From: RPQJ01 sp963762315
GTDB lineage: Bacteria > Pseudomonadota > Gammaproteobacteria > Steroidobacterales > Steroidobacteraceae
Assembly (NCBI GenBank): GCA_963762315.1
Contig: CAVXKO010000006.1
Coordinates: 637,564-701,563, forward strand
Direction of reading: 5' to 3'
DNA: 64,000 bases
Position numbers and translations under genes: made by a program. Position 1 is the stretch's first letter, and the number at the start of each line of letters is the position of its first letter. Shown piece by piece: positions 53,876 to 64,000 of the stretch. The notes under the pieces were generated by a model, which saw only the letters and a program-made list of their open reading frames with translations, had not been told where the DNA came from and searched no databases.

Positions 53876-54804
53876 AGGTCGCGACCGAATGCCGCGCGGA
53901 ACTCGCCGCGGAACTGGTCCATCGTGAAGCGGTGGTTCTGCGTGCCCGCGTGCGCGATCTTGAGCGCGCCCATGAGCGAAGCGATGCGCCCCGTGGTTTC
54001 CCAGTCGAACCGGTTCATCAGGCCGTAGATGAGGCCCGCGCGGTAGGCGTCGCCGCAACCGGTGGGATCGGTCACCGCCGACGGGCGCGCCGTCGGAATG
54101 GAGATCTCGCGGCCCTCGGCGTAGATCACGCTGCCCTGTGCGCCCCTGGTGACGATGAGCGCTTTCACCTTGCGCGCGATCTCGGCAAGGCCGAGCCCCG
54201 TGCGCTCGCTCAGCAACTGGCCCTCGTAGTCGTTGACCGCCACCCATGTCGCCTTGGATACGAACGAGAGCAGGTCGGGCCCGTCGAACATCGGCAGGCC
54301 CTGGCCCGGGTCGAAGATCCACGGAATGCCCGCCGCGGCGAACTGGTCGGCGTGCTGGACCATGCCGTCACGGCCGTCCGGCGCCACGACACCGAAGGTG
54401 ACCGAGCCGTCGTCCGGCACGTGGTTCACGTGCGAGCGTCCCATCGCCCCCGGATGAAATGCCGTGATCTGGTTGTCGTCGAGGTCGGTGGTGATGAACG
54501 CCTGCGCCGTGAACTCGTCCTCGAGCACCTGCACCTTGTCCATCCGCACGCCGGTGTTTTCCATCCAGCGCCGGTAGGGGCCGAAGTCGTGGCCGACCGT
54601 CGCCATCGGCGCGCCCTGCCCGCCCAGCAACCCGAGGTTGTACGCGATGTTGCCGGCGCAGCCGCCGAAGTTGCGCTTCATGCTCGGCACGAGGAAGGCC
54701 ACGTTCAGCATGTGGATCCGGTCCGGGAGGATGTGGTCGCGGAACCGGCCCGGGAACACCATGACCGTGTCGTACGCGATGGATCCACAGATGAGTGCGC
54801 TCAT
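53872..54804 (-). CDS. PfkB-family carbohydrate/adenosine-type kinase, 310 aa
   Basis: Ribokinase fold. Substrate-binding FGGCAGNIAYNLGLLGG near residue 48, and the anion-hole/catalytic Asp motif DPTGCGDAYRAGLIYGL near 255-270, with VTRGAQGSV before it. PfkB relatives phosphorylate adenosine, ribose or fructose phosphates; the substrate is not certain. The ATG at 54804 overlaps the gcvPB stop (ATGA), and the end overlaps the protease gene. Confidence 0.85.
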   Translation of the reverse strand: MSALICGSIAYDTVMVFPGRFRDHILPDRIHMLNVAFLVPSMKRNFGGCAGNIAYNLGLLGGQGAPMATVGHDFGPYRRWMENTGVRMDKVQVLEDEFTAQAFITTDLDDNQITAFHPGAMGRSHVNHVPDDGSVTFGVVAPDGRDGMVQHADQFAAAGIPWIFDPGQGLPMFDGPDLLSFVSKATWVAVNDYEGQLLSERTGLGLAEIARKVKALIVTRGAQGSVIYAEGREISIPTARPSAVTDPTGCGDAYRAGLIYGLMNRFDWETTGRIASLMGALKIAHAGTQNHRFTMDQFRGEFRAAFGRDL

Positions 54805-56255
54805 GCAGCCTTCCATGTGAGGTCGAGTTGCTTGGCCGCGCGCACGTCGTCGAGGCGGCGAACGGGCAAGGTCCAGGGTGCGCCCTTCAGTTTCTCAGGT
54901 TCGGTCCGCGCTTCCTCGCGGATTGCGACCATGGCGGCGACGAACCGGTCGAGGTCTTCCTTCGCTTCGGTCTCGGTCGGCTCGATCAGGAGGCACTCGG
55001 GCACCAGCAGCGGGAAGTACGTCGTCGGGGCGTGGAAGCCATAATCGAGCAGTCGCTTGGCGAAGTCCATCGCATTGGTGCCGAAATCGCGCGCTTCGTG
55101 ACGCAGCGTCACGATGAACTCGTGCCCGGCGCGACGGTCGGGATACGCCAGTTCGAACCCGGCCTCCTTGAGCTTGACCATCAGGTAGTTGGCATTCAGC
55201 GCGGCAAACTCCGACACGCGCTGCATGCCTTCGCGGCCGAGCATGCGCATGTAGACATAAGCCCGCAGCAGCACGCCGGTGTTGCCCATGAAGTTCGAGA
55301 GGCGGCCGATCGTCTGCGGCAGGTCCTTCTCGTCGAGCCAGCGGAACGTGTCGCCCTCGCGGCCGACCAGCGGCACCGGCATGAACGGCAGCAGCCGCTC
55401 GCCCACGCCGACCGCGCCGGAGCCCGGGCCGCCGCCGCCGTGCGGCGTCGAGAAGGTCTTGTGCAGGTTCATGTGGATCACGTCGAATCCCATGTCGCCC
55501 GGCCGCACCTTGCCCAGGATCGCATTGAGGTTCGCGCCGTCGTAGTACAGCAGGCCGCCCGCGTCGTGCACGATCTGCCGTACCTCGCCGATGCGGCGCT
55601 CGAACACGCCGAGCGTCGACGGGTTCGTGAGCATGATGCCCGCCGTCTGCGGGCCGACCGCGGCCTTCAGCGCCTCGAGATCGATGTCGCCGCTAGTCAG
55701 CGAGGGAATCTCGCGCACGGTGCAGCCGCACATCGTCGCGGTGGCCGGGTTGGTGCCGTGAGCCGCGTCCGGAACGATGATCTCGTTGCGCGCGTAGTCG
55801 TTGCGCGCCTTGTGGTACGCCCGGATCATCGCCACGCCGGCGAATTCGCCCTGCGCGCCCGCCATCGGCGTGAGCGACACGCCGCGCATGCCGGTCACTT
55901 CCTTCAGCATTTCCTGCAGTTCGAACAGGATCTGCAGGATGCCCTGCCCGGTCGACACCGGCGCCAGCGGATGGCGGCCGAGCAGCTCCGGCAGCATCGC
56001 GTACTGGTTGCAGGCCTTCGGGTTGTACTTCATCGTGCACGACCCGAGCGGATAGAAGTGCGTGTCGATGGAGAAGTTGAGCTGCGAGAGGCGCGTGAAG
56101 TGACGCACCGCCTGCAGCTCGGAGACCTGCGGCAGCAGCGGCGCCGCGGCGCGGCGCAATTCCGTCGGCACCAGCGACGCGACCGGGGCCCGCGGATACT
56201 GGGCGTCGGCGCTGCGGCCGGCGGCGGATTGTTCGAAGATCAGCTTTTCGTGCAT
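54801..56255 (-). CDS. gcvPB: Glycine dehydrogenase (decarboxylating) subunit 2, 484 aa
   Basis: C-terminal half of the split P-protein, holding the PLP lysine Lys266 in MNLHKTFSTPHGGGGPGSG. Other signatures are HFYPLGSCTMKYNPK, AGAQGEFAGV and TNPSTLGVFE. The start is ATG 56255 (MHEKLIFEQS) with GGAAGG upstream; the longer frame from 56363 runs into gcvPA. Works with GcvPA, GcvH and GcvT. Confidence 0.96.
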   Translation of the reverse strand: MHEKLIFEQSAAGRSADAQYPRAPVASLVPTELRRAAAPLLPQVSELQAVRHFTRLSQLNFSIDTHFYPLGSCTMKYNPKACNQYAMLPELLGRHPLAPVSTGQGILQILFELQEMLKEVTGMRGVSLTPMAGAQGEFAGVAMIRAYHKARNDYARNEIIVPDAAHGTNPATATMCGCTVREIPSLTSGDIDLEALKAAVGPQTAGIMLTNPSTLGVFERRIGEVRQIVHDAGGLLYYDGANLNAILGKVRPGDMGFDVIHMNLHKTFSTPHGGGGPGSGAVGVGERLLPFMPVPLVGREGDTFRWLDEKDLPQTIGRLSNFMGNTGVLLRAYVYMRMLGREGMQRVSEFAALNANYLMVKLKEAGFELAYPDRRAGHEFIVTLRHEARDFGTNAMDFAKRLLDYGFHAPTTYFPLLVPECLLIEPTETEAKEDLDRFVAAMVAIREEARTEPEKLKGAPWTLPVRRLDDVRAAKQLDLTWKAA

Positions 56256-56275
56256 GACTTGTCCTTCCCGGCCGT

Positions 56276-57649
56276 TCAGGCCGCAGCCGCGCTCTTCATC
56301 ACTTCGCCGAGGGCGCGGGCATAGGTCTCGATGTCCGCGACCGTGCGAGTCTCCGTGGCGCACACCAGCAGACCGTGGCCGAGCGACGGGTAGTGCGCGG
56401 AGATGTCGTACCCGCCGACGATCCCGCGTGCCGCCAGCGCCTCGAGCACCGGGGCGACCGGGCGATCGAGCAGCAGGACGGCCTCGTGGAAACGCGGGCG
56501 GTCGAACGCCAGGCGGACGCCCTTGACCTTCGTCAGGGCATCCACCAGCTGCTGCGTGCGCTGCATGCTCGTGGCCGCCACCTGCGCGAGGCCGTGCGGT
56601 CCGAGCAGCGACATGTAGATCGTCGCCGCGGTGACCAGCAGCCCCTGGTTGGTGCAGATGTTCGACGTCGCCTTGCTGCGGCGGATGTGCTGTTCGCGCG
56701 CCTGCAGCGTGAGCGTGAAGCCTGGCTTGCCGTCGAGGTCGACGGTGCGGCCGATGATGCGGCCCGGCATCTGGCGGACGTGCTCGGACTTGGTGGCCAT
56801 GAAGCCGAAGTACGGCCCGCCCGACGAGAGCGGCACGCCGAGGGGCTGGCCGTCACCGCAGGCGATGTCCGCGCCCTTGCGGCCCCACTCACCCGGCGGC
56901 TTCATCACGGCGAGCGCCGTCGGGTTCACCACGCCGATGGCGAGCGCGTTGTTGTCGTGCGCCCAGTTCGTCACGGCGTCGACGTCCTCGAGCGTGCCGA
57001 AGAAGTTCGGCTGCTGGATCACGACGGCGGTGATGTCCTGGCCGCGGTACTGGTCGAGCGCCGACACGACGGTCTGGCCGCCCTTCTGGTCGTAAGGCAC
57101 GAGTTCGAACGCGAGGTTCTGGTTGCCGGCAATGGCCTGCAGCACGCTGCGATAGGTCGGGTTCAACGCGACCGGGAGCAGGATGCGCTGCGACTTCGAC
57201 TTGCGGTTGGCGCGCACCGCCATCAGGCACGCTTCGGCGAGGCCGGACGCGCCGTCGTAGAGCGACGCGTTCGAGATGTCCATGCCCGTCAGGCTGGCCA
57301 TCATCGTCTGGTACTCGTACAGCAGCTGCAACGTGCCCTGGCTCGCTTCGGCCTGGTACGGCGTGTAGGCGCTGTAGAACTCGCCGCGCGAGACGATGGC
57401 CCAGACGGCCGAGGGCACGTGGTGGTCGTAGGCGCCTGCGCCGATGAAGTTGAGCCGGCGCGTGTCGCGCGCGGCCAGGTCCATCATCAGGCGGGCCACT
57501 TCCATCTCGGAGAGTGCCGGCGGCACGCCGTCGAGGCCGCGGACGCGGAACTGCGCCGGGATTTCCTCGAACAGCGCCTCCGTGTCGCTCGCGCCGATCG
57601 CCGCGAGCATCTCGCGGATGTCGGCCTCGGTGTGCGGAATGAAGGGCAT
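56276..57649 (-). CDS. gcvPA: Glycine dehydrogenase (decarboxylating) subunit 1, 457 aa
   Basis: N-terminal half of the split P-protein. Visible blocks are NFIGAGAYDHHVPSAV, TPYQAEASQGTLQ, NASLYDGASGLAEA, FFGTLED and REQHIRRSKATSNICTNQGL (the last stretch is strongly conserved). It pairs with GcvPB as a heterodimer of the two-gene type. It is 20 bp before gcvPB and 17 bp after gcvH. Confidence 0.97.
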   Translation of the reverse strand: MPFIPHTEADIREMLAAIGASDTEALFEEIPAQFRVRGLDGVPPALSEMEVARLMMDLAARDTRRLNFIGAGAYDHHVPSAVWAIVSRGEFYSAYTPYQAEASQGTLQLLYEYQTMMASLTGMDISNASLYDGASGLAEACLMAVRANRKSKSQRILLPVALNPTYRSVLQAIAGNQNLAFELVPYDQKGGQTVVSALDQYRGQDITAVVIQQPNFFGTLEDVDAVTNWAHDNNALAIGVVNPTALAVMKPPGEWGRKGADIACGDGQPLGVPLSSGGPYFGFMATKSEHVRQMPGRIIGRTVDLDGKPGFTLTLQAREQHIRRSKATSNICTNQGLLVTAATIYMSLLGPHGLAQVAATSMQRTQQLVDALTKVKGVRLAFDRPRFHEAVLLLDRPVAPVLEALAARGIVGGYDISAHYPSLGHGLLVCATETRTVADIETYARALGEVMKSAAAA

Positions 57650-57666
57650 GGTGCGACCCTCGTCGA

Positions 57667-58062
57667 TCAGTGGGTTTCGGCGGCGAGCGCAGCCTCGTAG
57701 GCCTTCGCGTCCATCATCGCCGCGAACTGCGTCTTGTCGTCCGGGCGGATGCGCATGATCCAGCCGGCGCCGTACGGGTCGGAGTTGATCAGCTCGGGCT
57801 GGCCGCCGAGGTCGGCGTTGCCCGCGACCACTTCACCGCTCACCGGCGAGTACACGTCGGACGCGGCCTTCACCGACTCGACGACGGCGCAGGACTCCCC
57901 GGCGCGCACGCGACGGCCCGCCTCGGGCGCCTCGACGAACACGAGGTCGCCGAGCGACTGCTGCGCGTGGTCCGAGATGCCGATGGTGATCGTGCCGTCG
58001 TTTTCGAGGCGCGCCCATTCGTGCGACTTGAGGTAGCGAAGTTCGGCAGGTACCTGGCTCAT
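57667..58062 (-). CDS. gcvH: Glycine cleavage system H protein, 131 aa
   Basis: Lipoyl carrier of the glycine cleavage system. The lipoyl lysine is Lys65 in VVESVKAASDVYSPVSG, and the N-terminal RYLKSHEWARLE and GISDHAQQSLGDLVFVE-type blocks match GcvH. It requires LipA/LipB, encoded 38 kb away in this window. GGAG upstream of ATG 58062. Confidence 0.97.
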   Translation of the reverse strand: MSQVPAELRYLKSHEWARLENDGTITIGISDHAQQSLGDLVFVEAPEAGRRVRAGESCAVVESVKAASDVYSPVSGEVVAGNADLGGQPELINSDPYGAGWIMRIRPDDKTQFAAMMDAKAYEAALAAETH

Positions 58063-58093
58063 GGAGGTGCTCCGTGAAGGCTGAAGGATGGAA

Positions 58094-59185
58094 TCAGAGG
58101 ACGATCGTGGCCTTGCCGTTGCGTACGAACGGCGGGCGCACGACACGCGCGGGGACGAGACGGCCGCGAATCTCGACTTCGCAGCTGTCGGCGGTCTGCT
58201 GGGGCACGCGCGCGAGGCCGATCGAGCGCTCGAGCGTCGGGGAGAACGTGCCGCTCGTGACTTCGCCTTCGCCCACGCCGGCGACGAGGACTTTCTGGTG
58301 CGAGCGCAGCACGGCGCGGTCCTCGACGACCAGGCCGACGAGCTTGTGCGGCACGCCGGCGGCCTTCTGCGCCGCCAGCGCGGCGCGGCCGATGAAATCG
58401 CGGTCCTGCGGGTCCCACGCGATGGTCCAGCCGAGGCCGGAGACGAGCGGCGAGGTGGTCTCGTCCATGTCGTTGCCATAGAGGTTCATGCCCGCTTCGA
58501 GCCGCAGCGTGTCACGCGCACCGAGGCCGCACAGCGCGATACCCGCATCCTTGAAGCGCTGCCAGAACTGCGGCGCGTCCTGCGTCGGCAGCATGATCTC
58601 GAAGCCGTCTTCGCCGGTGTACCCGGTCCGCCCCACGAACCAGTGGCCCTCGGCCAGGCCGAAGAACACTCCGAGTTCGAGCGCTGGCGCGGCGATGGCC
58701 GGGTCCAGCACCGTGGCCGCTTTCTGCCGGGCATTCGGCCCCTGCACGGCAATCATCGCGAGGTCGAAGCGCGGCTCGACGGACACCTGGAAACCGCCCG
58801 CCTGGTCGCGGATCCACTCGAGGTCCTTCTCGCGCGTGCCGGCGTTCACGACCATGCGGAACCACTCGTCGTTCATGAAATAGACGATGAGGTCGTCGAT
58901 GACGCCGCCGTGCTCGCGCAGCATGCAGGAATACAGCGCCTTGCCGCGCTCGGCGAGCTTCGCCACGTCGTTGGCGAGCAGCCGGCGCAGGAATTCGCGC
59001 ACCCGTGGGCCGCGCAGGTCGACGACGCACATGTGCGAGACGTCGAACATGCCGGCGTCGCGGCGCACGGCGCGGTGCTCCTCGATCTGCGACCCGTAGT
59101 TGACCGGCATGTCCCAGCCGCCGAAGTCCACCATGCGTGCGCCGGCGGCGGCGTGCGAGTCGTAAAGCGGAGTGCGCAGTCCCAT
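58094..59185 (-). CDS. gcvT: Aminomethyltransferase (glycine cleavage T protein), 363 aa
   Basis: Transfers the aminomethyl arm of lipoyl-GcvH to tetrahydrofolate. Family blocks are RTPLYDSHAAAGARMVDFGGWDMPVNYGS (as pattern), FDVSHMCVVDLRG, YTGEDGFEIMLPT and ARDTLRLEAGMNLYGNDMDE. Normal length. It is the first gene behind the glycine riboswitch and starts 26 bp beyond the terminator run. Confidence 0.97.
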   Translation of the reverse strand: MGLRTPLYDSHAAAGARMVDFGGWDMPVNYGSQIEEHRAVRRDAGMFDVSHMCVVDLRGPRVREFLRRLLANDVAKLAERGKALYSCMLREHGGVIDDLIVYFMNDEWFRMVVNAGTREKDLEWIRDQAGGFQVSVEPRFDLAMIAVQGPNARQKAATVLDPAIAAPALELGVFFGLAEGHWFVGRTGYTGEDGFEIMLPTQDAPQFWQRFKDAGIALCGLGARDTLRLEAGMNLYGNDMDETTSPLVSGLGWTIAWDPQDRDFIGRAALAAQKAAGVPHKLVGLVVEDRAVLRSHQKVLVAGVGEGEVTSGTFSPTLERSIGLARVPQQTADSCEVEIRGRLVPARVVRPPFVRNGKATIVL

Positions 59186-59211
59186 GTCGTGTTCTTCCCG
59201 GTGCCGAAACC

Positions 59212-59247
59212 AAAAAAAAGGGCGGCAGGCCCTGCGACCTGCCGCCC
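59212..59247 (-). terminator. Riboswitch-controlled intrinsic terminator before gcvT
   Basis: On the minus strand a perfect 10-bp GC stem (GGGCGGCAGG with CCTGCCGCCC, loop TCGCAGGG) is followed by eight U (the A run at 59212-59219), 27 bp before the gcvT ATG. Its 5' arm begins in the G-rich end of aptamer 2, so folding of the aptamer and of the terminator could compete. Confidence 0.9.
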
Positions 59248-59411
59248 CTCTGTCCCGTGACCTGAGAGATCAGGCGCCCGGGCGCCGCTCCCCTTCGGTG
59301 GACCCCTCGCGGAGTCGCTCTCCAGAGCCCATCAGGCCTTGCCGTTCTTTTGCCTGAGCGTTTCCGGGCGGGTTGCGCCTTCGGCGGGCTGCACTGCAGC
59401 CTCTCTCCGGA
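59220..59411 (-). promoter_or_regulatory. Tandem glycine riboswitch (gcvT RNA motif)
   Basis: Reading the minus strand from 59411: GGAGAGAGGCTGC, GCCGAAGGCGCAACC, AAACGCTCAGGCAAAAGAAC, then a linker, then a second aptamer GCTCTGGAGAGCGACT, CACCGAAGGGGAG, CTCTCAGGTCACGGGACAGAGGG. These are the conserved elements of both aptamers of the cooperative glycine riboswitch. It precedes the terminator and gcvT; glycine binding usually lifts termination, turning on glycine degradation. Confidence 0.93.
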
Positions 59412-59567
59412 CAAGCCTTGCGATGGGTAACGAATGGTACCCCACGCACCCCCGCCCCGGCCAGCGGCGTTGGCCGACAACCTCTATATGTAGAGTGGCC
59501 GGACCCTTGTATTGGACCGCGGAGCGTCAGAACATCCCCCGTCTCGTCTTATCCGCTGGAGCCGACC

Positions 59568-61330
59568 TTGCCCCGCCTGCCCCTGACCGCCCTGATCGTG
59601 GCCACCCTGGCCGTGATCGCCACGCCGTCGCCCGCGATGGCTGCCCCCGACCCAGCCGCGTCGCTGCACCAGATGTTCGAGGCGGAGTGGGAGCGCAGCC
59701 TGCGCGAGGACCCTGCGTCGGCCACCTACCTGGGCGACCACCGCTACGACGCGCTGTGGCCGGACATGTCGCCCGCCGCGACGGCACGTTCCCACCAGGG
59801 CGACCGAGCGGTGCTCGAGTCGCTTGAGCGCATTACCCCGGACGCGCTCACCGATGCGGACAAGCTCAACCGCGAACTCTTCCGCCGCCTCTACCAGGGC
59901 CGCGTCGATGCGTACGGCTACGGCACGCAATACACGCCGGCCTCGCAAAAGGGCAGCGTCGCCACGGCGCACGAACTCGCCGAGCTGATCGACTTCAACT
60001 CGGTACAGGCCTACGAGGACTGGATCGCACGAATCAACGGCCTCGGCACCGTCGTCGACCAGACGATCGCGCTGATGCGGGAAGGCGTGAAGCGCAAGCA
60101 GGTGCAGCCGCGCGTGATCATGGAGCGCGTGCCGAAGCAGATCGACCAGCAGATCGTCGCCGACCCGACGGCGAGCCCCTTCTACGGCCCGTTCAAGCAG
60201 ATGCCCGATTCGATCGCGGCCGCCGACCAGGAACGCCTGCGTGCCGCGGCCCGCGCGGCGATTTCAGGCACCGCGGTGCCGGCCTACAGGCGCTTCAAGC
60301 AGTACGTCGAGCAGGACTACCTGCCGCAGTGCCGCGACACCGTCGGCGTGTGGGACACGCCGGGCGGCGACGACTGGTACCGCAAGCGCCTCGCCTGGTA
60401 CACGACGACGAATCTCACCGCCGACGAGATCCACGAAATCGGCCTGAAGGAGGTGGCGCGGATCCGCGGCGAGATGCAGAAGGTCATCGCGCAGGTCGGC
60501 TTCAAGGGCGACTTCCAGGAATTCCTGCAGTACCTGCGCACCGACCCGAAGTTCCGCTACACCGATCCGCAGCAACTGCTGCAGGCCTACATGGTGATGG
60601 CGAAGCGCATCGACCCGCTGCTGCCGCAGTACTTCGGCAAGCTGCCGCGCATGAGCTACGGCGTGCGCCCGATCCCGGAGCAGAGCGCGCCCGACACGAC
60701 GACGGCCTACTACCAGGGCCCGGGCATGGACGGAAAGCGGGCCGGGTACTACTACGTGAACCTCTACAAGCCCGAGGAGCGTCCGAAGTACGAGATCCCC
60801 GTGCTCACGATCCACGAGGCGGTGCCGGGGCACCACCTGCAGATCGCGCTCGCGCAGGAACTCGGCGAGCTGCCGAAGTTCCGCCGCGACTTCGAGGCGA
60901 CGGCCTTCGTCGAGGGCTGGGCACTCTACAGCGAGAGCCTCGGCGAGGAGATGGGCCTCTACGAGGATCCCTACGACAAGTTCGGCCAGCTCACCTACGA
61001 GATGTGGCGCGCGGTGCGGCTCGTCGTGGACACCGGCATGCACCACCGCAAGTGGACGCGGCAGCAAGCCATCGACTTCTTCAAGGCCAACGCAGCCAAG
61101 ACCGAGCTCGACATCGTCAACGAGGTCGACCGCTACATCGCGTGGCCGGGCCAGGCCTGCGCGTACAAGATCGGCCAGCTGCGCATCAAGCAGCTGCGCG
61201 GTGAAGCGACACAGGCGCTCGGCCCGAAGTTCGACCTCAGGGCATTCCACGACGTGGTGCTCGGCAGCGGCGCCGTGCCGCTCGACGTGATGGAGGCGAA
61301 CGTGCGACGCTGGATGGCGGACGCTGCGAA

Positions 61331-61334
<4 letters not shown>
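59568..61334 (+). CDS. DUF885-family secreted protein (HExxH-like peptidase), 588 aa
   Basis: N-terminal signal (PLTALIVATLAVIATPSPAMA) from the TTG start at 59568, which has GGAG 6-7 nt upstream. The signature HEAVPGHHLQIALAQEL near residue 416 carries the paired histidines typical of DUF885 zinc-peptidase-like proteins, with WALYSESLGEEMG downstream supplying the third ligand Glu. Complete at the family length. Probably a periplasmic metallocarboxypeptidase; substrate unknown. The end overlaps ispG by 4 bp. Confidence 0.88.
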
Positions 61335-62551
<1,217 letters not shown>

Positions 62552-62554
62552 CCA

Positions 62555-62673
62555 CCTCACCCGCCTGCGGGTCTTCACCTCTCCCGCCTGCGGGAGAGGT
62601 CGCGCAGAGCGCGGGTGAGGGCGCCTTACCTCTCCCGCCTGCGGGAGAGGTCGCCCCGCGGGGCGGGTGAGGG
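62555..62673. repeat. Palindromic repeat cluster 4
   Basis: Two hairpins CCTCTCCCGC-ct-GCGGGAGAGG (about 62578-62599 and 62629-62650) framed by CCTCACCC and GGGTGAGGG cores, in the gap between ispG and the DUF2189 gene. The copies here have a CCT loop rather than the CAA loop of cluster 1. Confidence 0.88.
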
Positions 62674-62720
62674 TCCTGGAAAGACAATCCGTTCGCTATC
62701 CATCTCGGGGGAGATCGTCG

Positions 62721-63572
62721 ATGAATGAACAGACCGGGACACCGGCCACAGAGTCGACTACGCCGGACGAATCCGCTATGCCCTTCGTGGCGCCGTGCCG
62801 CCCGCTCCCGCTGTCGGCGCCGCTCGGCTGGCTGCGCCACGGCTGGCGCGACATGTGGACGGCGCCGCGCCAGAGTCTCACCTACGGCACGATCGTCGTG
62901 CTGCTCAGCTGGGGCCTCGCGTACATCGCCGTGCAATGGGGCGGATACTTCGAGCTGCTGGTGCTCATCCTCGGCTTCATCCTAATTGCGCCGGTACTGG
63001 CGGTCGGCACGTACGCGATCAGCGAGCAGATCGAACGCGGCGAAAAGCCCTCACTGCGCCGCTGCCTGCGCGAGGAGCGCAAGGCGTTCGGCAACCTCAT
63101 GGTCTTCGCACTGATGTTGCTGGTGGTGTTCCTGGTGTGGTGGCGCGCCGGCTCGGCGGTCCACATCTTTTTCCCGCTCGACCTCGAGAGCAACGACTGG
63201 CGCGATTACCTCGAATTTTTCGGCATCGGCAGTGCTGTCGGCGCGATCTTCGCGTCGGTCGTCTTCTCTGCCGCCGCGTTTTCCCTGCCGATGCTGGTCG
63301 ACCGCCGCGTCGATTCGGTAACGGCCGTGGTCACGAGCATCAACACGGTCCTGCGCAACAAACCGACCATGCTGGTGTGGGGCGCGATCATCGCGCTCGC
63401 CGTCGCGCCGGGGTTCGCGCTGCTGTTCCTCGGCCGCGACAAGGGCAACGAACTGGCGCTCGTGATGCTGCTGCTGGGCATCACGCTGCCGCTGATCGGT
63501 CACGCAACGTGGCATGCGTACAAGGACGCGATCGACGCCTCCATGTATCCGAAGGACGCGCCGGTGGATTGA
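62721..63572 (+). CDS. DUF2189 family integral membrane protein, 283 aa
   Basis: Five or six hydrophobic spans (for example YGTIVVLLSWGLAYIAVQW, LLVLILGFILIAPVLAVGTYA, VFALMLLVVFLVWW and GAIIALAVAPGFALLFLG). The family block LGWLRHGWRDMWTAPRQSLTYG and the closing HATWHAYKDAIDAS match DUF2189. A role in cytochrome-type assembly has been suggested for some members but is unproven. The start is ATG 62721 with GGGGAGA upstream. Confidence 0.88.
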   Translation: MNEQTGTPATESTTPDESAMPFVAPCRPLPLSAPLGWLRHGWRDMWTAPRQSLTYGTIVVLLSWGLAYIAVQWGGYFELLVLILGFILIAPVLAVGTYAISEQIERGEKPSLRRCLREERKAFGNLMVFALMLLVVFLVWWRAGSAVHIFFPLDLESNDWRDYLEFFGIGSAVGAIFASVVFSAAAFSLPMLVDRRVDSVTAVVTSINTVLRNKPTMLVWGAIIALAVAPGFALLFLGRDKGNELALVMLLLGITLPLIGHATWHAYKDAIDASMYPKDAPVD

Positions 63573-64000
63573 GCTGGACGCGAGCGTGATGGCCAGGCGC
63601 AACCGAGACGCTCAGCACTGGCGCGCGGGTGACTTTGGCCGTTGACGCCGCACTTCCGTTTCCGCAGAAACGCGGCCGGAACGTTCCCGCCGGAACGTCA
63701 GGTGGCCTTCGGCAATGACTCGATAGAGGATCGACCGAATCCAACCTGCGGCGGTCAGTGATTGGCGGGAGGCAATCGTATGGACGCCCCAGGGCCCGAG
63801 GGAAAGCAGGCACCCGCGAAGGTGCTGGATCGGCCCGAGCAGCCGTATGAGCGCGGTTCCCAAAGCAGAGGCTCACGATCTCCCTCGCGCTGGACGTCGG
63901 AAAGCGGGCCGAACTGTTTGCACGGCCCTGGCGCACTGGCGCTCGCGGATCAGTCTTCGTCCGGATCGCTTGTTCTCAGTCGATAACCAAGGCCGGCCTC
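63573..64000. other. No supportable gene; possible mobile-element remnant at the window edge
   Basis: Four hundred and twenty-eight bases with no coding frame I can support. It holds a CGTTTC-cgca-GAAACG hairpin (63657-63672) and two copies of CCGGAACGT (63676-63684 and 63690-63698), a style of short repeat seen at the ends of some insertion elements. Minus-strand frames here (for example 63612-63863) have no recognised domain. It may be the start of something whose body lies beyond the window. Confidence 0.4.

Overview
The window is one continuous stretch of a high-GC gammaproteobacterial chromosome. The evidence is gene order: mreBCD-mrdA-rodA-mltB-dacC-ybeD, lptD-surA-pdxA-rsmA-apaG-apaH with a divergent murU-amgK pair, lgt-thyA-folA, and a split glycine dehydrogenase (gcvPA/gcvPB). 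Secreted DUF885 and TonB receptor genes and a proline/alanine-rich style point to the Xanthomonadales/Steroidobacterales/Nevskiales neighbourhood; this placement is an inference. No tRNA, rRNA, CRISPR array, phage or intact transposase was seen. Almost everything is core metabolism, envelope biogenesis or RNA/protein modification, with a few accessory catabolic genes.

Layout. 1-4 kb: a small accessory catabolic locus (bicupin protein and a hypothetical on the minus strand; divergent amidohydrolase and acyl-CoA synthetase on the plus strand). 4-9.8 kb, minus: hslO, class I fumarase and gatCAB. 9.9-19 kb, plus: rod-shape and peptidoglycan cluster, then a D-amino acid transaminase and ybeD, meeting lipA-lipB coming from the right. 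20.7-21.1 kb: two large nested-palindrome repeats. 21.1-30.1 kb: murU/amgK divergent from the lptD-to-apaH operon. 30-35.6 kb: exported hypothetical, kynurenine formamidase and kynureninase, two secreted hydrolases and an alkylguanine methyltransferase. 35.7-40.2 kb, minus: rlmI, ClpP-like, lgt, thyA, SET-domain protein, folA. 40.3 kb: DUF255 protein. 42.4-48.1 kb, minus: tsaC, decarboxylase, comB-like, NhaD-like antiporter, HAD, DUF486, HIT. 48.2-50.8 kb: TonB receptor with its own terminator. 51-59.4 kb, minus: a glycine-riboswitch operon gcvT-gcvH-gcvPA-gcvPB followed by a PfkB kinase and a two-module HtrA protease, overlapping by start/stop codons. 59.5-63.6 kb, plus: DUF885 protein, ispG and a DUF2189 membrane protein. 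63.6-64 kb: nothing assignable.

Two things stand out. First, eleven frame breaks interrupt nine otherwise conserved genes (amidohydrolase, fumarase, D-amino acid transaminase x2, lipB, murU x2, amgK, pdxA, thyA, TonB receptor), and every one is a net single surplus base. The likeliest cause is systematic insertion error in the assembly, but this needs reads to settle. Second, the intergenic DNA is rich in palindromic repeats: four clusters of a CTCTCCCGC/GCGGGAGAG unit (one carrying a nested 35-bp perfect inverted repeat, one translated as the tail of an antiporter), a pair of large nested palindromes upstream of lipA, and a GGCTATA heptamer array between gatB and the fumarase gene.

Functionally the genes cover envelope growth (MreBCD/PBP2/RodA/MltB/PBP5-type, MurNAc recycling, LptD/SurA, Lgt), cofactors and one-carbon metabolism (lipoate, PLP, glycine cleavage, thymidylate/dihydrofolate, IspG) and translation fidelity (GatCAB, TsaC, RsmA, RlmI). 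Most run in tight operons with 1-11 nt overlaps.
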